Shown: piece by piece, positions 18,237 through 27,706 of the stretch
Position numbering within the stretch: position 1 is the first letter of the stretch
Layout of the letters: the number at the start of each line of letters is the position of its first letter
Assembly (NCBI RefSeq): GCF_004328705.1
Contig: NZ_CP035319.1
Coordinates: 1,364,001-1,428,000, forward strand
Reading direction: 5' to 3'
DNA length: 64,000 nt
Source: Rhodococcus sp. ABRD24
GTDB lineage: Bacteria; Actinomycetota; Actinomycetes; Mycobacteriales; Mycobacteriaceae
Program-made: the position numbers and the translations under genes
Notes under the pieces: model-generated
The model's input: the letters and a program-made list of their open reading frames with translations, nothing else
What the model was told of the DNA's origin: nothing
The model's database searches: none

Positions 18237-21200
18237 TTAGCCACCGCGAGCTACCCAGGCCGCTATCTGCGTTCGCGAGGTGAACCCGAGTTTGGACAGA
18301 ATGTGTTCGACATGTCCGTGGACGGTGCGTTGGGAGATGACGAGTTTGGCAGCGATCGCCTTGTTGGTCATACCTTGCCCGACGAGTTCGGCAACCTCGC
18401 TTTCGCGTCTGGTCAGTCCCGCAAGCTGCTGGTCACCGGCATGAGCGTTCGAGACCGTTTCGCCCAGTGCAAGAGCTGTGGCCTCGGACAGGCTCAGCGA
18501 GAATGCGTGGCGACGAGCGGATTCGACTTTGGCGGCGCCGAGCACCGAAGACGTGGCTTCGACGCACTCCTCGTGATATCTCCACAAGGCAGGAAAGATC
18601 ACCGGTGCACAACCCGCCATCCGAGCCACCTTCTCGGCAACCGCCAGTAACGTTGCGGCGCGGATGGCGTCACCATTGGTACCGGCCAGCCAGGCCAGCG
18701 TCTCGATACACAGAGATGCTACGAACGGATCGTCTCTCGATGTCGCGAGCGCGGTGCCCTGCCGGAGCGCCCGCTCGGCGCCGTCCAGCCTGCCGAGTTT
18801 CCACATCGCAACGCCTGTTCCCCAGGATGAGTACGAGCGAAATACCTCCTCACCGTGGGTCTCGGTGATGGACTGAGCCTGGTCGAACCACGCGAGTGCC
18901 TCCGTGCAGTTCCCGGACAGCGTGTGTGCCCATGCCAGCGGTAGCAGGATCTCGACCTGCCTGCCCAGGTCGCTCCCTGCTTCGACTACGTCATATGCCC
19001 CCTGCAAACACGATCTCGCCCGCGGGAGATCGCCGGCGAAGAGGGCGAGGTATCCCTCCGCGTGGAGAACATGTCCCCGAACCACAGCCTCACTCGCTCC
19101 GGCACCGAGGGACTTTGCCTCCGCAACGAGGGCCCCAGCGTTCTCGAGATCGCCCTGCGATCCTGCGAATACCACTGCGTGAGAAAGTGCTTCGGTCAAA
19201 CCGCTTTTGTCGCTTCCCGTATCGACGGATGTACCTCGTGCACGGTCTATCCAATACCGGCCCTCGCTCAGCATGCCGCGTGCGAGCCAGAACAGATACA
19301 GCGCGTTGACGAAATGCAATGTGGCTGCGGCAAACTCGCGGGATTCTGTCATGGTATAGGCCAGCGCTTCGCGCAGATTCGGCAGTTCGCGAACGAGTCG
19401 ATCGATTGAATCTCGTTGTCGCGCACTGATCCAGTCCGCAGTTGCAGCGACGGCAAGCCGCTCGTACCACTCTCGGTGACGGCGGTGCCAGCGCTCCGCG
19501 TCGTTGCTGCGTTCGAGCCGGTCGTGCCCGTAGTCACGGATGGTGTCGAGCATCCGGAATCTCACGATGCCTTCCACCTCCACCCTGTTCAGTATCGACT
19601 TGTCGAGCAGGTTCGAGAGCGTATCGAGTGTCTCTGTCGGCGTCAGATCGCCGGCGAGCAACTCTTCTGCGGCATCGAGTTCGAAGCTCCCGGCGAAAAC
19701 CGAGAGCCGAGCCCATGTTGCCTGCTCAGTGGCGGTACATAGTTCATAACTCCAGTCGATCGCTGCCCGCAGCGTCTGGTGTCGGGCAGGTGCCCCGCGG
19801 CGGCCGTGAGTCAGGAGGGTGTAACGGCTCGCCAGTCGGGCCGCGATCTGATCCAGCGACATCGATGTCAGTCTTGCCGCAGTGAGCTCGATAGCCAACG
19901 GAAGGCCGTCGAGTACCGCGCAGATTCGGGCCACCGTTACGCAATTCGCTTCTGTGACTTCGAATCCCGGCACCGCCGCTGCTGCCCGTTCCGTGAAGAG
20001 GGTCACTGCATCGTATTGTGGTAGCTCGGCAACCGACAGCTTGTCGACCGTCTCGGGAACGGGCAGCGGCGGCACGTGCAGCAGCGTTTCCCCCTCGATC
20101 CCGAGCGGTTCACGACTCGTCGCAAGAACACGAAGTCCAGGGCATCGACGCAACAATGTGGCGACGATGTCCGCCACGGTATCGACAATGTGTTCACAGT
20201 TGTCGAGGACGAGCAGCAGTGTGCGCGCTGCGAGGGACTCAGCCAAGACCTCGAGGGGCGACCGAGCCGACTGGGAGCGTAACCGCAGCGTCCCGGCTAT
20301 GGACTCCGCCACCAGCGAGCCGTCACGCAGTTCCGCCAACTCGACGATCCACACGCCGTCAGGGAAATTCGATCGCGTCTTTTCGGCGATGCGTAGCGCC
20401 AGCCGAGTCTTCCCGGCACCGCCAATCCCGACAACCGTGACCAACCGGGACACGGCGAGCGCGTTCTTCGCCGCGGTCACCTCGGCCCGGCGATCGACGA
20501 AGCTTGTCAGTGTCAGCGGCAGGTTCCCTTCGCCGCTCGACATCGGACCAGCCGGTGTACTGGCCTGCGGCCGGCGTCGGGGCAATAATGCCCGACCACC
20601 GTCATCCTGCTCACCCAGAACGGCCACCTCGTCGACCGGGAATCCTCTGTCGGCCTGTATGCGCTGCAACTGCTCGCCGAAGGACACAGCGGACGGCCGG
20701 TCGCCTGGTTCGCGTGCCATCGCGGCGCCGATGGCGGCGCGGACGTCGTCGGCCATCCCTGCGGTGGACAGAACGGCAGCCGGTACGGACGCGATGCGCT
20801 CGGCCTGCTCGACGGGCGTCTCGCCGGTGTGCCTGTCGAATGTCTCGTATCCCGTCAGCGCACACAGCATCGATGCGCCGAGCCCGTAGACATCGGATGC
20901 AGGCGTGGGCCCCGCGCCGCCGAACAATTCCGGGGCGGAAAAGGCCACGGAACCGGCGATCACACCCGTTTCGGCATCGTTGTGGCCGCCGATTCGGGCG
21001 ATACCGAAATCTGACAGAACAGGCTCGCTGTAGTCGCTCACCAGTATGTTGCCTGGCTTCACGTCACTGTGGACGACTCCGAGGCGATGAGCCGTTGCGA
21101 TTGCACCTGACAGCCGGACCCCCAGCCGCAGCACTTCCTCGAGACTGAGCGTGCCATATTCCCGGATCCGGCGGCTGAGGGAACCGTTGGCGAAGTAGGG

Positions 21201-21509
21201 CATCACGAAGAAGCGTCGCCCGGACGGCGTCCTCCCGATCTCCAAGAGGTTCACGATGTTCGGATGACCAGTCATTCGCCCCAGCGCACGTTCCTCCTGA
21301 AATCCGTCGCAGAGCGTGTCCGGTTCAGCCTCCCGCTCCACCACCTTCACCGCGACAACGCGATCGAGGTCCGGTTGCACACAGCGGAAGACAACCCCGA
21401 AACCGCCGCTGCCGATCTCCCGAACATCCTCGAATCCGGCCGCTTCCAGCTCCCCCGCCGCGACCGGAGGGACACACCGCTCGGTGTGGTCGCGGTCTTC
21501 CTCGCTCAT
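18237..21509 (-). CDS. Ser/Thr protein kinase - NTPase - LuxR fusion regulator
   Basis: 1090 residues from ATG 21509, which has GGGAGG five bases upstream; a longer frame to 21677 lacks this. Domain order: a Hanks-type kinase (about 28-285) with GSGGFG (33-38), Lys55, HSDVKPGN (147-154; the usual HRD reads HSD), DFG (167-169) and SAPE; a linker; an AAA/NB-ARC-type NTPase with P-loop GIGGAGKT (361-368) and LLLVLDNCEH; a TPR-like helical region; and a C-terminal LuxR helix-turn-helix (LTRRESEVAELVGQGMTNKA). It thus joins a sensor kinase directly to a MalT-like transcription factor. It stands alone between the IS701 remnant and the amidohydrolase. Its ligand and targets are unknown. Confidence 0.9.
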   Translation of the reverse strand: MSEEDRDHTERCVPPVAAGELEAAGFEDVREIGSGGFGVVFRCVQPDLDRVVAVKVVEREAEPDTLCDGFQEERALGRMTGHPNIVNLLEIGRTPSGRRFFVMPYFANGSLSRRIREYGTLSLEEVLRLGVRLSGAIATAHRLGVVHSDVKPGNILVSDYSEPVLSDFGIARIGGHNDAETGVIAGSVAFSAPELFGGAGPTPASDVYGLGASMLCALTGYETFDRHTGETPVEQAERIASVPAAVLSTAGMADDVRAAIGAAMAREPGDRPSAVSFGEQLQRIQADRGFPVDEVAVLGEQDDGGRALLPRRRPQASTPAGPMSSGEGNLPLTLTSFVDRRAEVTAAKNALAVSRLVTVVGIGGAGKTRLALRIAEKTRSNFPDGVWIVELAELRDGSLVAESIAGTLRLRSQSARSPLEVLAESLAARTLLLVLDNCEHIVDTVADIVATLLRRCPGLRVLATSREPLGIEGETLLHVPPLPVPETVDKLSVAELPQYDAVTLFTERAAAAVPGFEVTEANCVTVARICAVLDGLPLAIELTAARLTSMSLDQIAARLASRYTLLTHGRRGAPARHQTLRAAIDWSYELCTATEQATWARLSVFAGSFELDAAEELLAGDLTPTETLDTLSNLLDKSILNRVEVEGIVRFRMLDTIRDYGHDRLERSNDAERWHRRHREWYERLAVAATADWISARQRDSIDRLVRELPNLREALAYTMTESREFAAATLHFVNALYLFWLARGMLSEGRYWIDRARGTSVDTGSDKSGLTEALSHAVVFAGSQGDLENAGALVAEAKSLGAGASEAVVRGHVLHAEGYLALFAGDLPRARSCLQGAYDVVEAGSDLGRQVEILLPLAWAHTLSGNCTEALAWFDQAQSITETHGEEVFRSYSSWGTGVAMWKLGRLDGAERALRQGTALATSRDDPFVASLCIETLAWLAGTNGDAIRAATLLAVAEKVARMAGCAPVIFPALWRYHEECVEATSSVLGAAKVESARRHAFSLSLSEATALALGETVSNAHAGDQQLAGLTRRESEVAELVGQGMTNKAIAAKLVISQRTVHGHVEHILSKLGFTSRTQIAAWVARGG

Positions 21510-21716
21510 CGTCGCCTCCCTCGTGACCAGACCGCCGGGAAGTGCGCCGGCCCTGCGCTCACTGCAACCCCAGTGTCCTCCTCCTGAAGCGTCCATGGTG
21601 GGGCGAGTGCCGGCGCCGGCGGCATGGCGGTCGATGGCAATCAGGGAGGTGGACCAGGTCCCCACGCCGACGAACACCTTTCGCTACGCCAATCGCGCAC
21701 ACCGGTTCACAGTCGA

Positions 21717-22979
21717 TCAGACCGCCGACTGGCCGATCTTCGAGGGCTCGCCGGAGTCTCGCGGGACACGGGAGAGTTTGTCTCCGCGCCGCCAGATGCC
21801 CGCGATCGAGAGAGTAGCGGTGATTTCCTGCGTGGGATCACCGTCGATGAGTAGCAGGTCAGCCTGGAGCCCCGGCGCGATACGACCCCGGTCATGGAGA
21901 CCGAACCGTCGGGCGGGCAAGGACGTCGCCGCGCGCAGCGCCTGCACTGGAGACAGACCCGCTCGAACGAGGAGCTCGAGCTCGCCGTGCATGCTCACTC
22001 CGTGCGCCGTGCCGACCACACCGATGCTTGCCGCATCAGTGCCTGCCAAGATGTCCACTCCGGCTTCGTGCATCCGCCGTGTTGCCTCGATCGCATGGTC
22101 GATGGATCCCGGAGAACCCAGATGCCAGCACTGGCACAGATTCTCTCGCCACGAAGCCGGGATCAGCGGACGGGCCCTGTCGTCGTTGGCGAGGTGAGTC
22201 CCATCGATGTCACTCGCCAGGGAACCAACCGTGCTGAGCGTGGGCGTGATGAAGACTCCAGCATCGAGCGCCTGCGCAATGATCTCGTCCGTGGGTGGTC
22301 GATCGAAGAAGATGTGGACGAGTCCATCCACACCGGCGCGAAGAGCCTGCTCCGCCCCGGTCAATGAAGTGACGTGCGCGACCGCCATCTTCCCGTGGTC
22401 ATGCGCCGCGTTGACGATGGCCCGTGCCACGTCCTCGCTGAGGGTGGGGGAATCGTGCCCGAGCGAAGTACCGTCGTCGATGAGGAGTTTGATGTAATCC
22501 GCGCCCTCCGCCACCCGGGCGCCCACAAACGCGGAGGCGTCCTGGAGGGATGTCACCACCGGATACTGCTCAGCGAAGTAGGTTCCGATCATCATCGACG
22601 GATGTCCACCCAATACGGTGGCGCCGATGGATGCGGACCGCACATCAGCGAGGTCGTTGCGTTCCGCGGCGTCACGCCGCTGCCCGTCCATCCATTCCGG
22701 GCAGGAGAACATGTCGAGTTCCGTTGTCACGCCGAACAACAAGGCGTGCTCCAATGAGGGCGGCTGCGCATGCGTGTGACTGTCGATCAGTCCGGGCAGC
22801 AGAGTCTTGCCCCGCCCGTCGATGACCTCGATCTCGCCACTCGGGTCGAACTGCGTGGTGACCGCCTCGATCAACCCACTCCTGACGTGGACCGTCGCGC
22901 GCTCGACAACCTCCTCTCCGTCGAAGACCCTTGCATCCCTGATTACGAACTCTGCGTGATTCATCGCACTGCCATCCAT
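21717..22979 (-). CDS. Metal-dependent amidohydrolase (imidazolonepropionase/prolidase-like)
   Basis: 420 residues; ATG 22964 is an alternative start. The fold landmarks are LPGLIDSHTHAQP (His68, His70), YIKLLIDDGTS (the bridging Lys region), MAVAHVTSLTGAEQA, and LAGTDAASIG (catalytic Asp), with a final LLLIDGDPTQ strand. This is the amidohydrolase_1 group that includes prolidase- and imidazolonepropionase-like enzymes and aryl-ester or amide hydrolases. The promoter carries a copy of the regulon operator (22991-23024), only 11 bases before the first ATG. The gene therefore probably belongs to the same pathway as the aryl-CoA genes at 24-40 kb. The substrate is unknown. Confidence 0.85.
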   Translation of the reverse strand: MDGSAMNHAEFVIRDARVFDGEEVVERATVHVRSGLIEAVTTQFDPSGEIEVIDGRGKTLLPGLIDSHTHAQPPSLEHALLFGVTTELDMFSCPEWMDGQRRDAAERNDLADVRSASIGATVLGGHPSMMIGTYFAEQYPVVTSLQDASAFVGARVAEGADYIKLLIDDGTSLGHDSPTLSEDVARAIVNAAHDHGKMAVAHVTSLTGAEQALRAGVDGLVHIFFDRPPTDEIIAQALDAGVFITPTLSTVGSLASDIDGTHLANDDRARPLIPASWRENLCQCWHLGSPGSIDHAIEATRRMHEAGVDILAGTDAASIGVVGTAHGVSMHGELELLVRAGLSPVQALRAATSLPARRFGLHDRGRIAPGLQADLLLIDGDPTQEITATLSIAGIWRRGDKLSRVPRDSGEPSKIGQSAV

Positions 22980-22990
22980 GGTCGGAGTAT

Positions 22991-23024
22991 TTACGTTGAT
23001 GTAGGATATTCAACTGGTACGTAA
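22991..23024. promoter_or_regulatory. Regulon operator, copy 1 (amidohydrolase / SDR divergent region)
   Basis: TTACGT (22991-22996) and ACGTAA (23019-23024) flank the core GTAGGATATTCAAC, with the centre between 23007 and 23008. The core and outer blocks align with three other promoter sites in this window (30680, 31259, 37651). Arms match at 11 of 17 positions. Confidence 0.65.
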
Positions 23025-23238
23025 CACAATGTGTCAAGGGCCACACTTGGGGAATCGGGCCCCCGTGGGTCCATTGCCCGTCGCTCCGGCGCCCACACAG
23101 CCGTCGCAGACCTCACCGGTGGAGACACACCGGCGATGCACAACCATCCGAGGTCGCGTTCGACATCTGGGCGGATACCGGAGCCTCCACCCGGAACAAC
23201 CACGTGCCACACCGAACACGAGCAGAAAGCAGGATGCG

Positions 23239-23985
23239 ATGAACGGGAACCAACGAGCCGCAATCGTCACTGGCGGATCCGCAGGGATCGGGCTGGCGAT
23301 TGCCGAGGCACTCGCAGACGAGGGCTACAACCTGACAATCGTCGCGCGAGACCAGGTCAAGCTCGCCGAGGCCGCGACTCACCTACGCAAGCGTGGCGTC
23401 GAGGTCCTGCCGGTGTCCGGAAACCTGGCCCACAGCGCCGACTGCGAGGCCGCAGTGGCCTCGCACGTCGAACGATACGGCCGCACCGACGTCCTGATCA
23501 ACAACGCCGGCCTGGGCCTGAGCGGAAACATTGCCGACATGCCCACGCCGAAGCTCGACCTCCATCTCAATCTGAACCTTCGGTCCGCCTATCTGCTGAT
23601 GCAAAGCTGCATTCCGACATTGCAGGTGGCGGGAGCCGAACACGGTAAGGCATTGATCGTCAACGTGAGCTCGATCTTCGGGAAGCTGCCGCGGGCGGGA
23701 GTGGCCGCCTACTCGATGACCAAAGCGGCGATGATCGCCCTGAGCCAGTCGGCGCACGGCGAACTCAGCCGTCTCGGCATCCAGGTCACCGCCATCTGCC
23801 CGGGGCTGGTCGAGACACCCGGATCCACGTGGATGGAAAAGGACCCTAGTGCCATGCTCCCGCCTTCGGACGTGGCCGAAGCGGTGCGCTTTCTGCTGCG
23901 CACCTCGCCGCGGTGCGCCGTTCCCGAAATCACGCTGACCACTCCCGGGCCCGACGTCCACCATGTCGACCTCCCGTGGACCTGA
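23239..23985 (+). CDS. Short-chain dehydrogenase/reductase
   Basis: 248 residues from ATG 23239; the frame upstream is non-coding leader. It is a classical SDR: TGGSAGIG cofactor motif near the N-terminus, NNAGLGLSG, a catalytic Ser in NVSSIFG and YSMTK for the Tyr/Lys pair. The first loop (VARDQVKL with Arg) suggests NADP(H). It is transcribed divergently from the amidohydrolase with the shared operator between them and is closed by the terminator at 24000-24045. It probably oxidises or reduces a pathway intermediate. Confidence 0.87.
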   Translation: MNGNQRAAIVTGGSAGIGLAIAEALADEGYNLTIVARDQVKLAEAATHLRKRGVEVLPVSGNLAHSADCEAAVASHVERYGRTDVLINNAGLGLSGNIADMPTPKLDLHLNLNLRSAYLLMQSCIPTLQVAGAEHGKALIVNVSSIFGKLPRAGVAAYSMTKAAMIALSQSAHGELSRLGIQVTAICPGLVETPGSTWMEKDPSAMLPPSDVAEAVRFLLRTSPRCAVPEITLTTPGPDVHHVDLPWT

Positions 23986-23999
23986 CGGGCTTTGGCTGC

Positions 24000-24045
24000 T
24001 GCTCTCGCACCGTCACCCCGACTTCGGGGTGACGGTGCGAGAGCA
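24000..24045. terminator. Bidirectional terminator between SDR and thiolase
   Basis: A perfect 22-base inverted repeat (24000-24021, 24024-24045) leaves only CT at the tip, so the true loop is a few bases larger. It lies between two converging genes and can serve both. Confidence 0.85.
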
Positions 24046-24127
24046 GGATCCGCCGGATGAGGCATTCGGACCCGGCGTCTGCCTCATCTCCCGCGCGTAG
24101 AGCAAAAGCCCTGCCGCACGGCCGATT

Positions 24128-25309
24128 TCAGTTGACCTCGAAGAGTCCGGCTGCGCCCATCCCGCCGCCGACGCACATCGAGATCACGACATACCGAGCG
24201 CCTCGGCGTTTACCTTCGATGAGAGCGTGGCCGACCAGGCGGGCGCCGGTCATCCCGTACGGATGACCGATCGAGATTGCGCCGCCGTTGACATTGAATC
24301 GATCGGGGTCGATACCGAGATGGTCGCGGCAGTAGACGGCTTGAGAAGCGAAGGCTTCGTTGAGTTCCCACAGACCGATGTCGTCGACCGTGAGGTTGTG
24401 CTGCCCGAGTAGCTTCGGGATCGCGAAGATCGGCCCGATTCCCATCTCGTCCGGTCCGCACCCTGCCACAGCCATACCGCGGTACACGCCGAGCGGTTCG
24501 AGACCGCGGCGTTCGGCCTCCTTTGCCTCCATCAGGACCGACGCCGAGGCGCCATCCGAGAGCTGGGAGGCGTTGCCGGCGGTCACACTCGACGTGTTCG
24601 TCACCTCGCCGTCGAGAAGGACCGGCCGCAGTGCGGCGAGCCCGGCAGCAGTGGTGGAGGGACGGTTCCCTTCGTCCTTGATCAACTGGACGGGTACGTT
24701 CCCGTCCTCGGTGGTCTTGATGCTGTCGAGGGGAACGATTTCGGCGTCGAAGCGGCCCGCAGCCTGCGCTGCGGCGGTGCGCTGCTGGGACAGCAGTGCG
24801 AACTCGTCCTGCCGGTCCCTGCCGACCTTGTACCGTTCGGCCACGATCTCGGCCGTATGCAGCATCGGCAGATAGGTGCTCGGGAGGTTCTCGACGAGCC
24901 AGGGGTCGGTGGCACGGTACCGGTTCTGGTGTTCGTTCTGGACCAGCGAGATCGACTCGACGCCGCCACCGATCGCGATCTGCATGCCGTCGCCGACGAT
25001 CTGTTTGGCGGCAGTGGCGACAGCCATCAGCCCGGAGGAGCACTGCCGATCTATGGTCATGCCCGGCACAGAAGTGGGGAGCCCGGCACGCAACGCGGCC
25101 TGGCGGGCGATGTTGGTTCCGGTCGAGCCCTCCTGCATGGCGCAACCGAGGACGACGTCCTCGACCTCCTGGCCGCTGATTCCGGCTCGTTGCACGGCGT
25201 GGGCGATCGCGTGTGCGGCGAGCTGCTGGGGCTGGGTGTTGTTGTAGGAGCCTCGATACGCCCTGCCGATCGGCGTGCGTGCGGTCGAGACGATGACTGC
25301 TTCCCTCAT
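24128..25309 (-). CDS. Thiolase (acetyl-CoA acyltransferase)
   Basis: 393 residues from ATG 25309; an in-frame GTG at 25336 is less likely. All thiolase landmarks are present: the acyl-accepting Cys90 in TIDRQCSSG, His349 in [13 protein letters not shown], and Cys379 in [12 protein letters not shown]. It cleaves a 3-ketoacyl-CoA with CoA to release acetyl-CoA, or condenses in reverse. It is the last gene of the long minus-strand operon starting at 30612 and follows the SDR at 25382, so the two may perform the final dehydrogenation and thiolysis of the pathway. Confidence 0.93.
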   Translation of the reverse strand: MREAVIVSTARTPIGRAYRGSYNNTQPQQLAAHAIAHAVQRAGISGQEVEDVVLGCAMQEGSTGTNIARQAALRAGLPTSVPGMTIDRQCSSGLMAVATAAKQIVGDGMQIAIGGGVESISLVQNEHQNRYRATDPWLVENLPSTYLPMLHTAEIVAERYKVGRDRQDEFALLSQQRTAAAQAAGRFDAEIVPLDSIKTTEDGNVPVQLIKDEGNRPSTTAAGLAALRPVLLDGEVTNTSSVTAGNASQLSDGASASVLMEAKEAERRGLEPLGVYRGMAVAGCGPDEMGIGPIFAIPKLLGQHNLTVDDIGLWELNEAFASQAVYCRDHLGIDPDRFNVNGGAISIGHPYGMTGARLVGHALIEGKRRGARYVVISMCVGGGMGAAGLFEVN

Positions 25310-25381
25310 GTGGTGCTCATTTCTGGACGAAGTCACACCGTGATGGTCGGTGTGACGGTTGGTGACGCCGGGCTCGCGTCG

Positions 25382-26293
25382 TCAACGGGCAACTGTGGCG
25401 GCTCGGGTGGCGGAGTCGACGAAGTGCTGAATCTGGGCGGTGGTGCTGTCGGTGCCCGACGGCACGCTCGAGTCGCTGATCTGCGCCCAGTGCCGGGCAA
25501 CGTCGTCGGGGGTTCTGGTATCGGCGGGGAGGAAGACGCCTTGGGCTTCGAGCATGCGGCTGACCGCGAACGTTCCACCGCCGGCGCCGAGGATCGTCTT
25601 GGTCGGCGCGTCCGCGGACACCAGGAACAGTGCGCCGGGGGTGATCGACTCCGGAGTCAGGATTTCGGCGGCCGTGGCGTCGAAGATCGATTCGGTCATG
25701 TGGGTCGTCGCGAGCGGTGCCAGAGCATTGACGTGAATGCCCTTGGATCGGCCCTCGATGGCGAGCACGTTCATCAGCCCGACGAGCGCGGATTTGGCCG
25801 CAGCGTAGTTGGCCTGCCCGAAGTTTCCGTAAATCCCGGAGGCGGAGGTAGTCATCAGGATTCGGCCGTAGTTCTGGGTGATCATGTGCTGCCAAACGGC
25901 CTTGCTGCAGTTCACGGCGCCCATCACATGGACGTCGAGGACTGTGCGGAAGTCGTCGAGGCCGGCGTTACGGAAACTGGCATCGCGCAGGATTCCGGCA
26001 TTGTTGATCAGGATGTCGATCCGGCCCCAAGCGGAGAGAGCGCGGTCGACCATGGCAGTGACCTGCGTGTAGTCGGTGACGTCGGCGCGGTCGGCGATCG
26101 CCGAGCCGCCGCGGGCGGTGATCTCGGCGACGACACGGCCCGCGGGGGTGTCCGAAGTGCCATCGGGGGATCCGCCGATGTCGTTGACAACCACATGGGC
26201 GCCGTGGGCCGCGAGGGCGAGGGCGTGAGCGCGGCCGAGTCCACCGCCGGCCCCGGTAATGATGGCAACCTGACCAGCGAAATCGATTGTCAT
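25382..26293 (-). CDS. Short-chain dehydrogenase, 3-hydroxyacyl-CoA dehydrogenase type
   Basis: 303 residues. Start ATG 26293 overlaps the stop of the MFS gene (ATGA), which rules out the much longer open frame upstream. The features TGAGGGLGRAHALALA, VNDIGGSPDG, NNAGILRD, TTSAS and YAAAKSAL resemble the dehydrogenase domain of HSD17B4/multifunctional enzyme type 2, which oxidises (3R)-hydroxyacyl-CoA with NAD+. The long C-terminus continues past the SDR core. It is coupled to the upstream transporter and precedes the thiolase by 72 bases. Confidence 0.88.
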   Translation of the reverse strand: MTIDFAGQVAIITGAGGGLGRAHALALAAHGAHVVVNDIGGSPDGTSDTPAGRVVAEITARGGSAIADRADVTDYTQVTAMVDRALSAWGRIDILINNAGILRDASFRNAGLDDFRTVLDVHVMGAVNCSKAVWQHMITQNYGRILMTTSASGIYGNFGQANYAAAKSALVGLMNVLAIEGRSKGIHVNALAPLATTHMTESIFDATAAEILTPESITPGALFLVSADAPTKTILGAGGGTFAVSRMLEAQGVFLPADTRTPDDVARHWAQISDSSVPSGTDSTTAQIQHFVDSATRAATVAR

Positions 26294-27624
26294 GAAACAG
26301 CTTTCGTGTCGGCGGGCTGAGTCGCAGGGGTGAGGGTGGCGCTCGTGCTGTCCGTGGCGCTGCGCGGTACCAGCAGGGTCAGCACGGCTCCGACGACGGC
26401 CGGGAGCGCGAAGGCGAACAGCTGCCAGGTGGTGTCGGCGCCGAGTGCAACGAAGAGTCCGCCGTACGTGGGGCCGATGATGGCACCGATCCGCCCGACT
26501 CCCAGCGCCATTCCGAGTCCGGTGGCCCGGCAGGATGCGGGATAATAGGTGCCGATGTAGGTGTTGAGCAGGATTTGGGTGCCCGTGGTGCCGAGCCCGG
26601 CCAGCATCACCAGTAGGTAGATGACCGCAAGTGGTGGGCCGGTCGCTATGGCCAGCAACGACAGTGCGGCGCTGCAGAAGAAGGCCACGGTGACGGGTTT
26701 GATGCCGTACCGGTCGGCGAGCGTGGCACCGATGAGTGCTCCTGCCGCGCCGCCGACGTTCAAGGCGAGCAGGAAGGACAGGGCCGCCCCCAGCGGGTAG
26801 CCGGCAGATTTCATGAGCGCGGGAAGCCAGGTCGCGACGCCGAACAGCACGAGAAGGCAGACCAGGGTCATTGCCCAGAACAGCAATGTCGCGAGGGTGC
26901 GCTCGGTGCCGAAGAGTGCGCGCAGCCCGCGTTCGGGTGCGGCGGTGAGGTCCGGTCCGGCGATCGAGTTGGGGTCGGCGGGGAGCTCGAGGTGATATCG
27001 CTGAGCGATCGCTACGGCAGCGTCGTGCTGGCCCCGAGAGGCGAGATAGGCCGGTGATTCCGGGAGGTACCGGAGCATCACGGGCAGGAAGATGAGAGCC
27101 GGAACCATTCCGGCCAGGAACATCGCCCGGAACCCGTACTCGGGCACGAGCCACAACGAGAGCACCCCGGCGAAGATTCCGCCGATGCTGGTGCCGACGA
27201 ACCCGAGCGCCACCGACCTGGCCCGGGCGCCCGGGGCGGCGAACTCGATCAGCGTCGCTGCCGCGGTCGGCATGAGTACGCCGGCACCGAGACCCACGAC
27301 GACCCGCCCGATTCCGAAGACCGCGGGGTTGGGCGCAATCGCACACAGGCCCATAGCGGCGGAGAACACAAGGACGGCGGCGAGGAGGGTGCGGCGGCGA
27401 CCCCATCGGTCGGCGACTGCCGCGGCGAGCAGAGCACCGGCCAGCATGCCGACGCCGACGAGTGAGCCGAGCATTCCCACGTCGGTTGCGTCCAGATTCC
27501 AGGGGGCGTAACTCAGCAGTGACGGAACCACAGTTCCGTACATCAGAAGGTCGTAGCCTTCGAGGACCAGTGCCATGAGGCAGAGCCCGACGACGGGCGC
27601 TGCGGGTGGGATACGAACAGACAT
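26290..27624 (-). CDS. MFS transporter, aromatic acid:H+ symporter (AAHS) family
   Basis: 444 residues with 12 predicted membrane helices. The N-terminal LEGYDLLMYG corresponds to the conserved DGxD motif of aromatic acid symporters such as PcaK and BenK. The loop ADRWGRRRTLL and the periplasmic-to-cytoplasmic motif RYLPESPAYL are also typical. Start ATG 27624 has GGAG eight bases upstream. A strong hairpin (27647-27689) precedes it inside the operon. It probably imports the aromatic acid that the ligase at 35834 activates. Confidence 0.88.
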   Translation of the reverse strand: MSVRIPPAAPVVGLCLMALVLEGYDLLMYGTVVPSLLSYAPWNLDATDVGMLGSLVGVGMLAGALLAAAVADRWGRRRTLLAAVLVFSAAMGLCAIAPNPAVFGIGRVVVGLGAGVLMPTAAATLIEFAAPGARARSVALGFVGTSIGGIFAGVLSLWLVPEYGFRAMFLAGMVPALIFLPVMLRYLPESPAYLASRGQHDAAVAIAQRYHLELPADPNSIAGPDLTAAPERGLRALFGTERTLATLLFWAMTLVCLLVLFGVATWLPALMKSAGYPLGAALSFLLALNVGGAAGALIGATLADRYGIKPVTVAFFCSAALSLLAIATGPPLAVIYLLVMLAGLGTTGTQILLNTYIGTYYPASCRATGLGMALGVGRIGAIIGPTYGGLFVALGADTTWQLFAFALPAVVGAVLTLLVPRSATDSTSATLTPATQPADTKAVS

Positions 27625-27646
27625 TGCTGTCTCCGCTCGGAGAGGA

Positions 27647-27689
27647 GTGGCCCCGCCTGGTCCGCAGGATGCGGGCCAGGCGGGGCCAC
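27647..27689 (-). terminator. Strong hairpin inside the operon (terminator or attenuator)
   Basis: GTGGCCCCGCCTGG (27647-27660) pairs perfectly with CCAGGCGGGGCCAC (27676-27689), and CCGC/GCGG extend the stem inward. It lies between the stop of the hydrolase (27707) and the start of the transporter (27624), so it may limit read-through into transporter, SDR and thiolase. Confidence 0.75.
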
Positions 27690-27706
27690 GGGGGACTGGG
27701 GAATGT

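Noticed and set aside
25382..27406. 674-residue open frame on the minus strand
   Set aside because: The first 370 residues are arginine-rich shadow of the MFS transporter in another frame; the real SDR starts at 26293 with an ATGA overlap.
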